Below, one piece after another: positions 1 to 6,612 of a DNA stretch of 9,468 nucleotides. Numbering within the stretch: position 1 is the stretch's first letter; every line of letters starts with the position of its first letter. Made by a program: the position numbers and the translations under genes. A model generated the notes under the pieces. The model did no database searches, was not told where the DNA came from, and saw only the letters and a list, made by a program, of their open reading frames with translations. The stretch spans positions 1-9,468 of the forward strand of contig DATMLF010000172.1 in NCBI GenBank assembly GCA_035570595.1. The letters run 5' to 3'. This DNA is from AP-15 sp035570595 (GTDB lineage Bacteria; Pseudomonadota; Alphaproteobacteria; ATCC43930; CGMCC-115725).

Positions 1-2
1 CC

Positions 3-461
3 GCACTCACTTTCTATTCGCATAACGTCAACAGCTTACCCTTCTTGACCCCGAGCCAGGCACTGCTGGGCATCGGAACGATAGATGTTGGCGATGATGC
101 CTATACCGGGGTCACCGCACCAGCGAATTTCGGTAGCGGGCCCGGGACAAACGCCAGCAGTGGCAGCGGCGATCCGGTTAGCATTGTAGGAATAAATGTC
201 GAGATTGGTCTTCTTGTGCCTACCGACTACACCTCCGGCACTCCGCTGACGAGCGGTGCAGTCTGGGATAACGCGAGCTTCATCAGCCTCGGCGTGATGC
301 CGGGGACTTATGAATGGACCTGGGGAACCGGGCCGCACGCGGACAGCTTTGTGCTCGAGATCGGCGCTGCGGTTCCCGAGCCTCCCGCGCTCGCGGTGCT
401 GAGCGCCGGTCTCGCCGGGCTTGCTCTTGCCGGCCTCGGCCGGGGACGACGACAGATCTGA
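3..461 (+). CDS. PEP-CTERM sorting-domain protein (5'-truncated)
   Basis: The reading frame is open from the left edge to the TGA at 459-461, so this is the last ~152 codons of a longer gene; an in-frame TTG at 45 is not needed as a start. The body is Gly/Ser/Thr-rich and low in charge, as in secreted beta-rich proteins, with a segment near the end reading PGTYEWTWG...ADSFVLEIG. The last 29 residues match a PEP-CTERM tail: a V-P-E-P motif, a hydrophobic Leu/Ala/Gly helix of ~19 residues, and a short basic end (GRGRR). In known systems this tail is recognised by an exosortase (EpsH/XrtA type), which cleaves it during export to the surface or to exopolysaccharide. The signal peptide should lie outside the window, and no exosortase gene is in view. 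The tail assignment is confident; the body function is unknown. Confidence 0.8.
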   Translation, partial: ALTFYSHNVNSLPFLTPSQALLGIGTIDVGDDAYTGVTAPANFGSGPGTNASSGSGDPVSIVGINVEIGLLVPTDYTSGTPLTSGAVWDNASFISLGVMPGTYEWTWGTGPHADSFVLEIGAAVPEPPALAVLSAGLAGLALAGLGRGRRQI

Positions 462-473
462 CGGCCGGATCTG
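453..473. repeat. Small inverted repeat over the PEP-CTERM gene stop codon
   Basis: CAGATC (453-458) and GATCTG (468-473) form a 6-bp perfect inverted repeat with a 9-nt loop that contains the TGA stop. No T-run follows, so it is at best a weak terminator-like hairpin. It could be chance in this GC-rich DNA. Confidence 0.25.
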
Positions 474-692
474 GGAAATTCGGCGGTCGCTCTGAATTGT
501 TGATCGGCGCCCCAGCTTTATGACGCTGGCACCCGCGGCGGTGCTGTTAAAGCCACACCAGTCATCTGCTCAGCGCGGGGGTGACCCGCATAAAAGCGCC
601 TATGGTCACCCTGTGGATGATGGCGGCGACGGCTGCGCTCGTGCTACAGGCTTGTTCCGTCTTCGCACCCGCGACGCCGTCGATTTTTTGCC

Positions 693-696
693 GGAG
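693..696 (+). promoter_or_regulatory. Candidate ribosome binding site for the start at 707
   Basis: GGAG lies 10 nt upstream of the ATG at 707. The alternative starts, GTG 581 and ATG 602, have no Shine-Dalgarno-like sequence at a normal distance. This is the main nucleotide-level reason for preferring 707 as the hydrolase start. Confidence 0.4.
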
Positions 697-706
697 TGCC
701 CAACCG

Positions 707-1612
707 ATGAGTTTGTCCAGCGAGGAATATCGTCAGCATCTGCAATCGACCGCGGCGCGGGCCGGCTTCATTTTTGACGACGTGGCGTTGCCGGCCGAGC
801 GCGACGTGGTCGTCGGCGGGCTGCGCTTTCGCTACCTCGACTGGGGCGGCGACGGGCTGCGGCCGATCCTGTTTCTGCATGGCGGCGCCCTGACCGCGCA
901 TACCTGGGATTTGTGCTGTCTCGCCCTGCGCGACGAATTCCACTGTATGGCGCTCGACCAGCGCGGCCACGGCGACAGCGACTGGGCGCCCGACATCGAT
1001 TATTCGATCGCCGCCCAGCGCGAGGATGTCAGAGGCTTTGCCCAGGCGCTTGGGCTCGACGATTTCGTGCTGGTCGGCATGTCGATGGGCGCGATCAACG
1101 GGCTCGCCTATGCAATCCAATACCCCGAAACGCTGTCGGCGCTGGTGCTGATCGACGCCGGCCCCAATGTCCGCCGCCCCGGCTCGACGCGCATCCGCGA
1201 CTTTGTCAACGGCGGCGCCGAGCCGTCCTCGCTGGAGGCGATCATCGAGCGCGCGCTGGCGTTCAACCCGCGGCGCGACCCCTTAATCCTGCGGCGCAGC
1301 CTGATGCACAATTTGCGCCGCCAGGACGACGGCAGCTGGGTGTGGAAATACGACCGGCGGCGGTTTCAGGGGATGGGCGGCGACCAGCACGCCGCCGAGC
1401 GCCGCGGCCTCGCCGACGGTCTCGCGCGCGTCACCTGCCCGACCCTCGTCGTGCGCGGCAGCGAAAGCGACGTGTTCCACGACGAGGACGCCGAGCGGCT
1501 GGCGGCGGGGCTTCCCGACGGGCGCTGGGTCAAGATCCCGAAGGCCGGCCACACCGTGCAGGGCGACAACCCGAAGGACCTGGTCGCGGCGCTGCACGAA
1601 TTTCTCGGCTGA
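707..1612 (+). CDS. Alpha/beta hydrolase
   Basis: A 301-residue alpha/beta-hydrolase-fold enzyme; substrate unknown (ester, lactone or similar cannot be decided). Using the ATG at 707: the oxyanion-hole motif H-G-G is at residues 58-60, the D-Q-R-G-H-G loop starts at D84, and the nucleophile elbow G-M-S-M-G places the catalytic Ser at 126. A likely acid is D255 (ESDVF) and the catalytic His is H282 (AGHTVQGD). The order and spacing suit a full-length enzyme. Start choice: 707 has a GGAG 10 nt upstream and agrees with where I recall similar hydrolases beginning. The frame also stays open upstream to ATG 602 and GTG 581. Those starts would add a hydrophobic leader ending in L-Q-A-C, which resembles a lipoprotein signal, so a lipid-anchored form is possible. 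The gene converges on gshB with 42 bp between the stops. It is probably cytoplasmic if 707 is right. Confidence 0.88.
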   Translation: MSLSSEEYRQHLQSTAARAGFIFDDVALPAERDVVVGGLRFRYLDWGGDGLRPILFLHGGALTAHTWDLCCLALRDEFHCMALDQRGHGDSDWAPDIDYSIAAQREDVRGFAQALGLDDFVLVGMSMGAINGLAYAIQYPETLSALVLIDAGPNVRRPGSTRIRDFVNGGAEPSSLEAIIERALAFNPRRDPLILRRSLMHNLRRQDDGSWVWKYDRRRFQGMGGDQHAAERRGLADGLARVTCPTLVVRGSESDVFHDEDAERLAAGLPDGRWVKIPKAGHTVQGDNPKDLVAALHEFLG

Positions 1613-1627
1613 GGGCGCCCCCGACCG

Positions 1628-1654
1628 GCGATTGCCGCGCTCCGCGCCGATCGC
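1628..1654. terminator. Possible bidirectional terminator hairpin between convergent genes
   Basis: Between the hydrolase stop (1612) and the gshB stop (1655), GCGAT at 1628-1632 pairs with ATCGC at 1650-1654, and inside it GCGC 1637-1640 pairs with GCGC 1644-1647 across a 3-nt loop. An asymmetric bulge separates the two stems. There is no T-tract on either side, so intrinsic termination is only a possibility. Placement between convergent stops is the main support. Confidence 0.35.
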
Positions 1655-2623
1655 TCACGATGGCCGTCGGTCGGCGCGCTCGGCGAGCCGCGCCTCGATC
1701 GCGTCCCAGATCCGGGCCGCGATGTCGACCCCGTCGAGCCGCGCGATTTCCTGAATGCCGGTCGGCGAGGTGACGTTGATCTCGGTCATGAAGTCGCCGA
1801 TCACGTCGATGCCGACAAAAACCAGCCCTTGAGCGCGCAGGGTCGGGCCGATCGCGGCGCAAATCTCGCGCTCGCGCGCGGTCAGCTCGGTCTTGACCGG
1901 CCGGCCGCCGACATGAAGGTTGGCGCGCGCCTCACCCTCCGCCGGGACGCGCAGGACGCCGCCCATCGCCTCGCCCTCGACGAGGATGATGCGCTTGTCG
2001 CCCTGCCGGATCTCCGGCAGGTAGCGCTGCACCATGACCGGCTCGCGCTGGACCTGCTCGTACATTTCGAGGAGTGCCGTCAGGTTCTCGTCGCCGGCGC
2101 GCAGCCGGAACACGCCGGCCCCGCCGTTGCCGAACAGCGGCTTCACGATGATGTCGCCGTGCTCGCGCCAGAACGCGCGGATTTCGTCGCGGTCGCGGGT
2201 CAACAGGGTCGGCGGCATCAATTCCCTGAAGCGCAGCACAAACAGCTTTTCGGGGGCGTTGCGCACCGCCGCCGGGTCGTTGACGACAAGCGGCCCGTCC
2301 TCCGGCAACAATTCGAGCAGATGCGTCGCGGTGATATAAGCCATGTCGAAGGGCGGGTCCTGACGCATCAGCACGATGTCGACGCCGGCGAGATCGAGCT
2401 CTTCAAACGCGCCAAAGCGGTGATGGGCGCCCGCCCGCCGAAAGACTTCGAGCGGCCGGCCGCGCGCGTAAAGCCGGCCGTCGCGCAGGGTCAGCGCGTC
2501 GGGCAGGTAATGAAACAGCGCATGACCGCGGGTCTGCGCTTCGAGAGCGAGGGCAAAGGTCGAATCCGCGTCGATGTTGATCGTGTCGATCGGATCCATC
2601 TGGATCGCGACGGCGAGACCCAT
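1655..2623 (-). CDS. gshB: Glutathione synthetase
   Basis: A 322-residue ATP-grasp ligase that joins gamma-glutamylcysteine to glycine with ATP, the second step of glutathione synthesis, in the cytoplasm. The N-terminal domain carries the family signature M-D-P-I (residues 9-12) and LMRQDPPFDMAYI (85-97). The ATP-grasp part has the KPLFGNGGAGVFR stretch (161-173), with the glycine-rich loop over ATP, and RQGDKRIIL (206-214). Metal- and ATP-binding residues are visible in D273 (GIDVIG) and E281/N283 (EINVTSPTG). Length matches the bacterial family (~315 residues) and no key residue is missing. The ATG at 2623 has a GGGAG on the coding strand (plus-strand 2630-2634) 6 nt upstream. It lies 64 bp downstream of the SirB1-like gene on the same strand and is probably cotranscribed with it. 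No gshA is in view. Confidence 0.97.
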   Translation of the reverse strand: MGLAVAIQMDPIDTINIDADSTFALALEAQTRGHALFHYLPDALTLRDGRLYARGRPLEVFRRAGAHHRFGAFEELDLAGVDIVLMRQDPPFDMAYITATHLLELLPEDGPLVVNDPAAVRNAPEKLFVLRFRELMPPTLLTRDRDEIRAFWREHGDIIVKPLFGNGGAGVFRLRAGDENLTALLEMYEQVQREPVMVQRYLPEIRQGDKRIILVEGEAMGGVLRVPAEGEARANLHVGGRPVKTELTAREREICAAIGPTLRAQGLVFVGIDVIGDFMTEINVTSPTGIQEIARLDGVDIAARIWDAIEARLAERADRRPS

Positions 2624-2675
2624 GGCTCACTCCCATTTCGGCACCGGCGGTTATCGGTGACGACCACCGTGGCGC

Positions 2676-2699
2676 CAGTTCAGCTGCTCAGTTCAGCTG
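2676..2699. repeat. 13-bp-period tandem duplication across a stop codon
   Basis: The 11-mer CAGTTCAGCTG occurs at 2676-2686 and again at 2689-2699. On the minus strand the first copy met in translation encodes the terminal Gln-Leu-Asn and the TGA of the SirB1-like gene; the second lies just after the stop. It looks like a recent small slippage duplication, with no obvious function. Confidence 0.7.
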
Positions 2700-3536
2700 G
2701 GTGCGCAGCTGCTGCAGGATCGCGGCGGCCTGGTGGCGCGCGATGCCGTCGGGGGCGCGCACGACATATTGCTCGAAGGCGCCGGTGGCGGCTCTTATGT
2801 TCCCGAGCTGCCGGTGCAGCAGCCCGGCCTCGCGCCACAAATCGGCGAGGTCGGGGGCCAGCATCAGCATCGTCTCAACGGTTTTGACCGCGCGCTCGTT
2901 GCGCTGCTGCTGGACGAGCCGGGATTTGACGTTGTTCTGCAGGCGCAGCAGCACGTCGCGGTCCGACACCGGCGCGTAATATTCGGGGGTCAGCTCGCTG
3001 TCGGCGCCGGCCACCGCTTTCAACAAATCGCGCAGTTCGGCGGCACCGCAGATCTGGCCATTGTGGAACGGGTCGACGATCAGCCGCTCGGCGTGCCGCG
3101 ACAGCCGGATCAGAAAATGGCCGGGAAAGGCGAGGCCGGCGGCTTCCCAGCCCTGAGCGCGGGCGGCGTCGATATAAAGGATGCCGAGCACCACCGGCAG
3201 GCCTTTGCGGCGGTCGATGACCCGCATCAGGTTTGCGTTCTGCAAATCGTCGTAGGTCAGCTCGTCGCCGGAGTAGCCATTCTTGAGGAGGATGATCTCG
3301 TTCAGCGCGCGCGCCCGCTCGGGAAGGTCGCCCGCGGCACCCTGATGACGCGCGACGTCACGGGCGATCAGCTGCAAATGCTCGCGATAACGCGCAAAGT
3401 CGACGCGCTGGCGCTCGAACGAGGCGAGCACGAGGGCGGCTTCGGCGATCGGCAGGACGCGCCCGTCGGACGCGCCGAGCTCGCGTAGAAAGCGCGCGCA
3501 ATCCTCGGGGTCGGGACTTGCGGGCGGCGCGATCAT
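2688..3536 (-). CDS. SirB1-family transglutaminase-like protein with C-terminal TPR
   Basis: A 282-residue protein of the SirB1 family (transglutaminase-like core followed by tetratricopeptide-like helices); molecular function not established. The core shows LNEIILLKNGYSGD (78-91), DRRKGLPVVLGILYIDAAR (108-126), the PGHFLIR motif with H140, and VDPF with D155. The position that holds Cys in active transglutaminases is occupied by the RKGLP segment; the only cysteines are C13 and C163, so protease or transglutaminase activity by the usual triad is unlikely. Residues ~205-265 form helix pairs typical of a TPR (ALAPDLADLWREAGLLHRQLG-like region), suggesting protein binding. Start: the ATG at 3536 has AAGG 5 nt upstream. 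The frame is open for 21 more codons, but that extension (MWTAGVAKKYRR...) overlaps the likely promoter and is rejected. No signal peptide; probably cytoplasmic. First gene of a likely pair with gshB. Confidence 0.88.
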   Translation of the reverse strand: MIAPPASPDPEDCARFLRELGASDGRVLPIAEAALVLASFERQRVDFARYREHLQLIARDVARHQGAAGDLPERARALNEIILLKNGYSGDELTYDDLQNANLMRVIDRRKGLPVVLGILYIDAARAQGWEAAGLAFPGHFLIRLSRHAERLIVDPFHNGQICGAAELRDLLKAVAGADSELTPEYYAPVSDRDVLLRLQNNVKSRLVQQQRNERAVKTVETMLMLAPDLADLWREAGLLHRQLGNIRAATGAFEQYVVRAPDGIARHQAAAILQQLRTQLN

Positions 3537-3540
3537 GGTC

Positions 3541-3545
3541 ACCTT
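3541..3545 (-). promoter_or_regulatory. Ribosome binding site fixing the SirB1-like start
   Basis: On the minus strand AAGG(T) precedes the ATG at 3536 by about 5 nt. This favours 3536 over the longer in-frame start at 3599. Confidence 0.6.
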
Positions 3546-3566
3546 CGTTTGCTGGCGGCTGTGACG

Positions 3567-3596
3567 ACGATATTTTTTCGCCACGCCGGCTGTCCA
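3567..3596 (-). promoter_or_regulatory. Candidate sigma70-type promoter for the SirB1-like gene and gshB
   Basis: Reading the minus strand, TGGACA (plus-strand 3591-3596; 5 of 6 to TTGACA) is followed after 18 nt by TATCGT (3567-3572; 4 of 6 to TATAAT), with an A-run in the spacer. The expected transcription start is near 3560, giving a leader of ~24 nt that contains the AAGG site. This is a visual match only. Confidence 0.4.
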
Positions 3597-3610
3597 CACT
3601 TATGCGAGCT

Positions 3611-3628
3611 ACCGCCGCCCGCGGCGGT
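3611..3628. terminator. Strong GC hairpin downstream of emrB
   Basis: ACCGCCGC (3611-3618) and GCGGCGGT (3621-3628) are perfect complements and fold as a very stable hairpin. It sits 57 bp past the emrB stop and just upstream of the promoter proposed for the next gene, which suits a transcription boundary. On the minus strand no T-run follows, so it is not a classical intrinsic terminator. Confidence 0.4.
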
Positions 3629-3642
3629 CGCTTTCCATTTCG

Positions 3643-3670
3643 CGACGGGAGCGGCGATCCCGACCCGTCG
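3643..3670. terminator. Second hairpin downstream of emrB
   Basis: CGACGGG (3643-3649) pairs with CCCGTCG (3664-3670) across 14 nt, only 15 bp past the emrB stop. An alternative inner pairing of GGGA 3647-3650 with TCCC 3658-3661 also exists. It could help end or protect the emrAB message; there is no T-tract. Confidence 0.4.
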
Positions 3671-3685
3671 AACCTCAAAAGGCCG

Positions 3686-5227
3686 CTAGACGTGCGGCTG
3701 CACCGACGAATCCTCGCCGCTGCCAGGCGGCGGCTTGCGGAAGAACAGGACCAGCGGCAGCGCGATCAAGGTCAGCACCATCAACAGCTTGAAGTCGTCG
3801 ATATAGGCGATGATCTGCGCCTGCAGCCCGATCGTGGCGTCGAGTGCGGCGCGCCCCGCGGCGGTGAACGGGCTCCACAGATGGGCGATCCTCGGGTCGG
3901 CGAAGAGGCGGTTGACCGCGGTCACGTAATTGGTGATGTCGGCGTTGTTGGCCTGGGTGTTGCTGACCAGCAATGCCGAGACGACCGACGTGCCGATGCT
4001 CGAGCCGAGATTGCGCGCCAGATTGAAGAACCCGGCACCTTCGGTCCGGTGCTCCGGCGCCAGGGTCGCCAACGTCGTGACGCTCAACGGCACGAACAAA
4101 AAACCCATGCCGGCGCCCTGGACGATGCCGTTTACGCCGACCGTCCAATCCGACACGTTTGGTGTCCAATGGCACATGTCCCACATCGCCCAGGCGGTCA
4201 GCGCGAGCCCGCCGGCGAGCAAGAGGCGGGTGTCGACGCGGCCGATCATCCGGCCCACCGCCATCATCGCCAACAATGTCCCGACCCCGCGCGGCGCCAT
4301 CGCGAACCCCGCCGTCAGGATCGGGTAGCCCATCAGGTCCTGCAAATAGAGCGGCAGCAGCGCCAACGGCGCGAAGAACACGACACCGACGATAAAAACG
4401 AACAGCATGCCGGCCGAAAAATTGCGGTCGCGGAACAGCTGCGGGTTCACGAACGGCGACCGCGTCGTGAAGGTATGCGCCAGAAAAAACCAGAACGCCG
4501 CACCACTGACGATCGCCAGGACGACGATCTCGCCGGACCCGAACCAGTCGAGCTCCTCGCCGCGGTCGAGCAAGACCTGCAAAGCCCCGATCGCCACGCT
4601 CAGCATCGCGAAACCGAACCAGTCGAGCCGCGCGTTGGTCTTTTGGGTGTCGGGGAGGAACAGGACCATGCCGAGAAACGCCAGCGCGCCGATCGGCAGG
4701 TTGATGTAGAACACCCAGCGCCAGCTGTAGTTGTAGGTGAGCCAGCCGCCGAGCACCGGGCCGATGATCGGCCCGATCATGATGGCCATTCCCCAATAGG
4801 CCATCGCCGAGCCTTGGCGCTCGGGCGGGTAGGTGTTCATCAGCACCGCCTGCGACAGCGGCACGAGGGCGGCGCCGAACGCGCCCTGGATCAGGCGGAA
4901 CACCACGATCTCGCCGATCGAGCCGGCCATGCCGCACATCATCGAGGCGACCGTGAAGCCGACGATCGAGGTCAGGAACAGGCGCTTGACCCCGAACCGG
5001 CCGGCGAGAAACCCGGTCGGCGGCGTCATGATCGCGGCGGCGACGATGTACGAGGTCAGCACCCATTCGACCTCGTCCTGGTTGGCCGCAAGGCTGCCCT
5101 GGATATAGGGCAGCGACACGTTGGCGATCGTCGTGTCGAGCGCCTGCATGACCGTGGCGAGGCCGACGCAAGCGGTGATCATCACGCTGTTCCGCGCCGC
5201 GGCCGCCGGCGGCGCGCCCGCCGCCAT
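3686..5227 (-). CDS. emrB: DHA2-family MFS multidrug efflux transporter (EmrB/QacA type)
   Basis: A 513-residue inner-membrane drug/proton antiporter of the 14-helix DHA2 family, expected to work with the adjacent EmrA and a TolC-like outer-membrane channel not present here. Family motifs: L-D-T-T-I-A-N-V-S-L-P in helix 1 (30-40, with D31), motif A GFLAGRFGVKR (72-82), antiporter motif C around GPIIGPVLGGW (152-162) followed by SWRWVFYINLPIG (168-180), LPLYLQDLMGYP (291-302), and GFFNLARNLGSSIGTS (399-414). Fourteen hydrophobic stretches can be followed along the chain, and the last ~17 residues are a short charged cytoplasmic tail. Its ATG shares a base with the emrA stop (TGATG), so translation is coupled. 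The ends and length are normal. Substrates cannot be read from sequence; hydrophobic toxic compounds are typical for EmrB. Confidence 0.95.
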   Translation of the reverse strand: MAAGAPPAAAARNSVMITACVGLATVMQALDTTIANVSLPYIQGSLAANQDEVEWVLTSYIVAAAIMTPPTGFLAGRFGVKRLFLTSIVGFTVASMMCGMAGSIGEIVVFRLIQGAFGAALVPLSQAVLMNTYPPERQGSAMAYWGMAIMIGPIIGPVLGGWLTYNYSWRWVFYINLPIGALAFLGMVLFLPDTQKTNARLDWFGFAMLSVAIGALQVLLDRGEELDWFGSGEIVVLAIVSGAAFWFFLAHTFTTRSPFVNPQLFRDRNFSAGMLFVFIVGVVFFAPLALLPLYLQDLMGYPILTAGFAMAPRGVGTLLAMMAVGRMIGRVDTRLLLAGGLALTAWAMWDMCHWTPNVSDWTVGVNGIVQGAGMGFLFVPLSVTTLATLAPEHRTEGAGFFNLARNLGSSIGTSVVSALLVSNTQANNADITNYVTAVNRLFADPRIAHLWSPFTAAGRAALDATIGLQAQIIAYIDDFKLLMVLTLIALPLVLFFRKPPPGSGEDSSVQPHV

Positions 5228-5229
5228 CA
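5225..5229 (-). promoter_or_regulatory. TGATG stop/start overlap joining emrA and emrB
   Basis: On the minus strand the TGA of emrA (plus-strand 5227-5229) overlaps the ATG of emrB (5225-5227) by one base. Such overlaps usually mean translational coupling and balanced synthesis of the two partners. Confidence 0.9.
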
Positions 5230-6507
5230 GCCGGGCGCCTTTCTGCTTCCCCCCGGACTGCCGCCGCTACTCCGCCCACCCCCGCCGAGCAGAGCCGTCA
5301 GAAAATGCGGCAGCCCGCGCTTGTGCCCGGTGTCGACCGAGACCTCGACGCTCATGCCGGCGCGCAACGGCGGCGTGCCCGTTTGTGCGGTCTGGTCGAT
5401 TTCGACGCGCAGCGGGATGCGCTGAACCACCTTGACCCAGTTGCCGCTCGTGTTCTCGGCCGGCAACAGCGAAAATTCCGATTGCGCCGCGGGCCCGAGG
5501 CTCGCGACCTTGCCGTGCCATGCCCGCCCGGGGTAGGTGTCGACCGTGACTGTCGCCGGCTGCCCCGGCCGCACATAGGTCAGCTCGGTCTCCTTGGGCT
5601 GGGCTTCGACCCAGACCCGGTCGGTGTCGACGAGGTAAAAGCCGGTCGTCGAGGCCTGCAGGTACATGCCCGGCCGCAACTGGGGAACGTTGGTCACCGT
5701 GCCGGGGAACGGCGCCCGAACCACGCTGTCGCGCAGCTCGCGCGCATCTTCGTTGCGGGCGGCCAGCGCCTGGCGGTACTCGGGGTATTGCTCGACTGCG
5801 ATGTCAGGATTGCCGTCGAGATTGGCGACGATGCCGGCCAGCTGCGCCTTGAGCGAAGTCATCGACTGTTCCGAGCTCTGCAGGTTCAGCCGCATTTGGT
5901 CCACCGTCGTTTGCGCGGCGAACTGCTGGCGGGCCAATATCGCTTGACGCTCATACTGCCGCTGATTGAACGCGATCTGGTCTTCCGCGTGCGTTATCTG
6001 GGCTTGGACATTCTGGTAATTGGCTTTGAGGGCGTTGAGGTTGTCCCGAACGACGCCGAGCTGGGCTTGGGCCTGTTCCAGTTTCAGCTGGAACGGCAGC
6101 GGATCGAGCCGGAACAGGACCCGTCCGGCGGCGACGTGCTGGTTGTCTTTCACGTCCACCGACTTGACCATGCCGGAGACGTCGGTCGACAGCCCGACCT
6201 TGTCGGCCTCGACATAGGCGTCGTCGGTCGTCATGTAGGCGCCGCCCTCGAAATAGAAATACGCGCCGACGACGAGCGCGATCGGCACCACCAGAAACAG
6301 CGCCCAGCGCAGCCAGCGCCGCCGCGACGGCGGGGATTGCTCCGCTGGCGGAGCGGACGGCTTGGGCGCGGGCGGCCGCCCCGCCGGGTTGTTGGAAGGG
6401 GGGCGGTCGGCAGGCGGCGGCTGCCACCGGTCGGGGGCGGTGCGAGTGCGCGGCGGCGCTTCGAGAATGTCCGCGTCCGGCGCGGCCGGCTCGCGGTCGG
6501 CAGGCAT
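5227..6507 (-). CDS. emrA: EmrA-type HlyD-family membrane fusion protein
   Basis: A 426-residue periplasmic adaptor anchored in the inner membrane that links an EmrB pump to an outer-membrane channel. Order of parts: a cytoplasmic N-terminal tail of ~62 residues very rich in Pro, ending in a basic R-R-R-W; one membrane helix at ~66-86; first half of the lipoyl-like domain ~98-137 (TTDDAYVEADKVGLS, then VDVKDNQHVAAGRVLFRLDP); a long coiled-coil hairpin ~139-230 rich in Gln/Ala/Leu; second lipoyl half ~258-285 (VVRAPFPGTVTN); and a beta-barrel ~290-395. The EmrA-typical stretch ENTSGNWVKVVQRIPLRVEI lies at 351-370. The C-terminus is Gly/Ser-rich. E. coli EmrA is ~390 residues, and the extra length here is mainly the proline-rich tail. 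ATG 6507 is preceded by GGAGAG about 8-9 nt upstream. Divergent from the LysR-type gene, which probably controls it. Confidence 0.95.
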   Translation of the reverse strand: MPADREPAAPDADILEAPPRTRTAPDRWQPPPADRPPSNNPAGRPPAPKPSAPPAEQSPPSRRRWLRWALFLVVPIALVVGAYFYFEGGAYMTTDDAYVEADKVGLSTDVSGMVKSVDVKDNQHVAAGRVLFRLDPLPFQLKLEQAQAQLGVVRDNLNALKANYQNVQAQITHAEDQIAFNQRQYERQAILARQQFAAQTTVDQMRLNLQSSEQSMTSLKAQLAGIVANLDGNPDIAVEQYPEYRQALAARNEDARELRDSVVRAPFPGTVTNVPQLRPGMYLQASTTGFYLVDTDRVWVEAQPKETELTYVRPGQPATVTVDTYPGRAWHGKVASLGPAAQSEFSLLPAENTSGNWVKVVQRIPLRVEIDQTAQTGTPPLRAGMSVEVSVDTGHKRGLPHFLTALLGGGGRSSGGSPGGSRKAPG

Positions 6508-6612
6508 CAGGTTGCTCTCCGTTTGTCGACGGTTTCCTCTGCCAAGGTGTTGACGGGAGTGGGCAAGGAAAATCCCCTCTCGATTGCATTCGCTGTTGAG
6601 GAAGGTTCATGA
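6508..6612. promoter_or_regulatory. Divergent control region between emrA and the LysR-type gene
   Basis: These 105 bp separate two divergent starts and must hold promoters for both, a standard layout for LysR-type control. I see TTG 6550-6552 and CAA 6564-6566 separated by 11 nt, giving a short dyad, and the pentamer CAAGG repeated at 6543-6547 and 6564-6568, exactly 21 bp (two helical turns) apart. Neither fits the T-N11-A LysR box cleanly. No convincing -35/-10 pair stands out for either direction. The GAGGAAGG at 6598-6605 is the ribosome site of the LysR-type gene. Confidence 0.5.

Noticed and set aside
512..529. CCAGC...GCTGG inverted repeat between the PEP-CTERM gene and the hydrolase
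   Set aside because: Only 5 bp with an 8-nt loop and no T-run; too weak to call a terminator or operator.
1829..2887. A 352-codon plus-strand open frame opposite gshB
   Set aside because: gshB on the other strand has full ATP-grasp motifs; the plus frame has no motif.
3537..3599. N-terminal extension of the SirB1-like protein to the start at 3599
   Set aside because: The added residues are basic and unlike the family, they overlap the proposed promoter, and the internal ATG at 3536 has a good ribosome site.
3518..5425. A 635-codon plus-strand open frame opposite emrB and the end of emrA
   Set aside because: Its translation is low-complexity (Arg, His, Asp, Gln, Pro rich) with no domain. 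Long antisense frames are expected in GC-rich DNA, and the minus-strand genes have clear family motifs.
6339..6354. A 7-bp perfect palindrome (GCTCCGC-TG-GCGGAGC) inside emrA
   Set aside because: It falls in codons for the Pro/Ala-rich tail, where GC-rich repeats arise from composition; there is no sign of a regulatory role.
5305..6612. A 435-codon plus-strand open frame opposite emrA running up to the LysR-type gene
   Set aside because: It is the antisense shadow of emrA with no recognisable protein features; it ends at the TGA just before ATG 6613 by chance.
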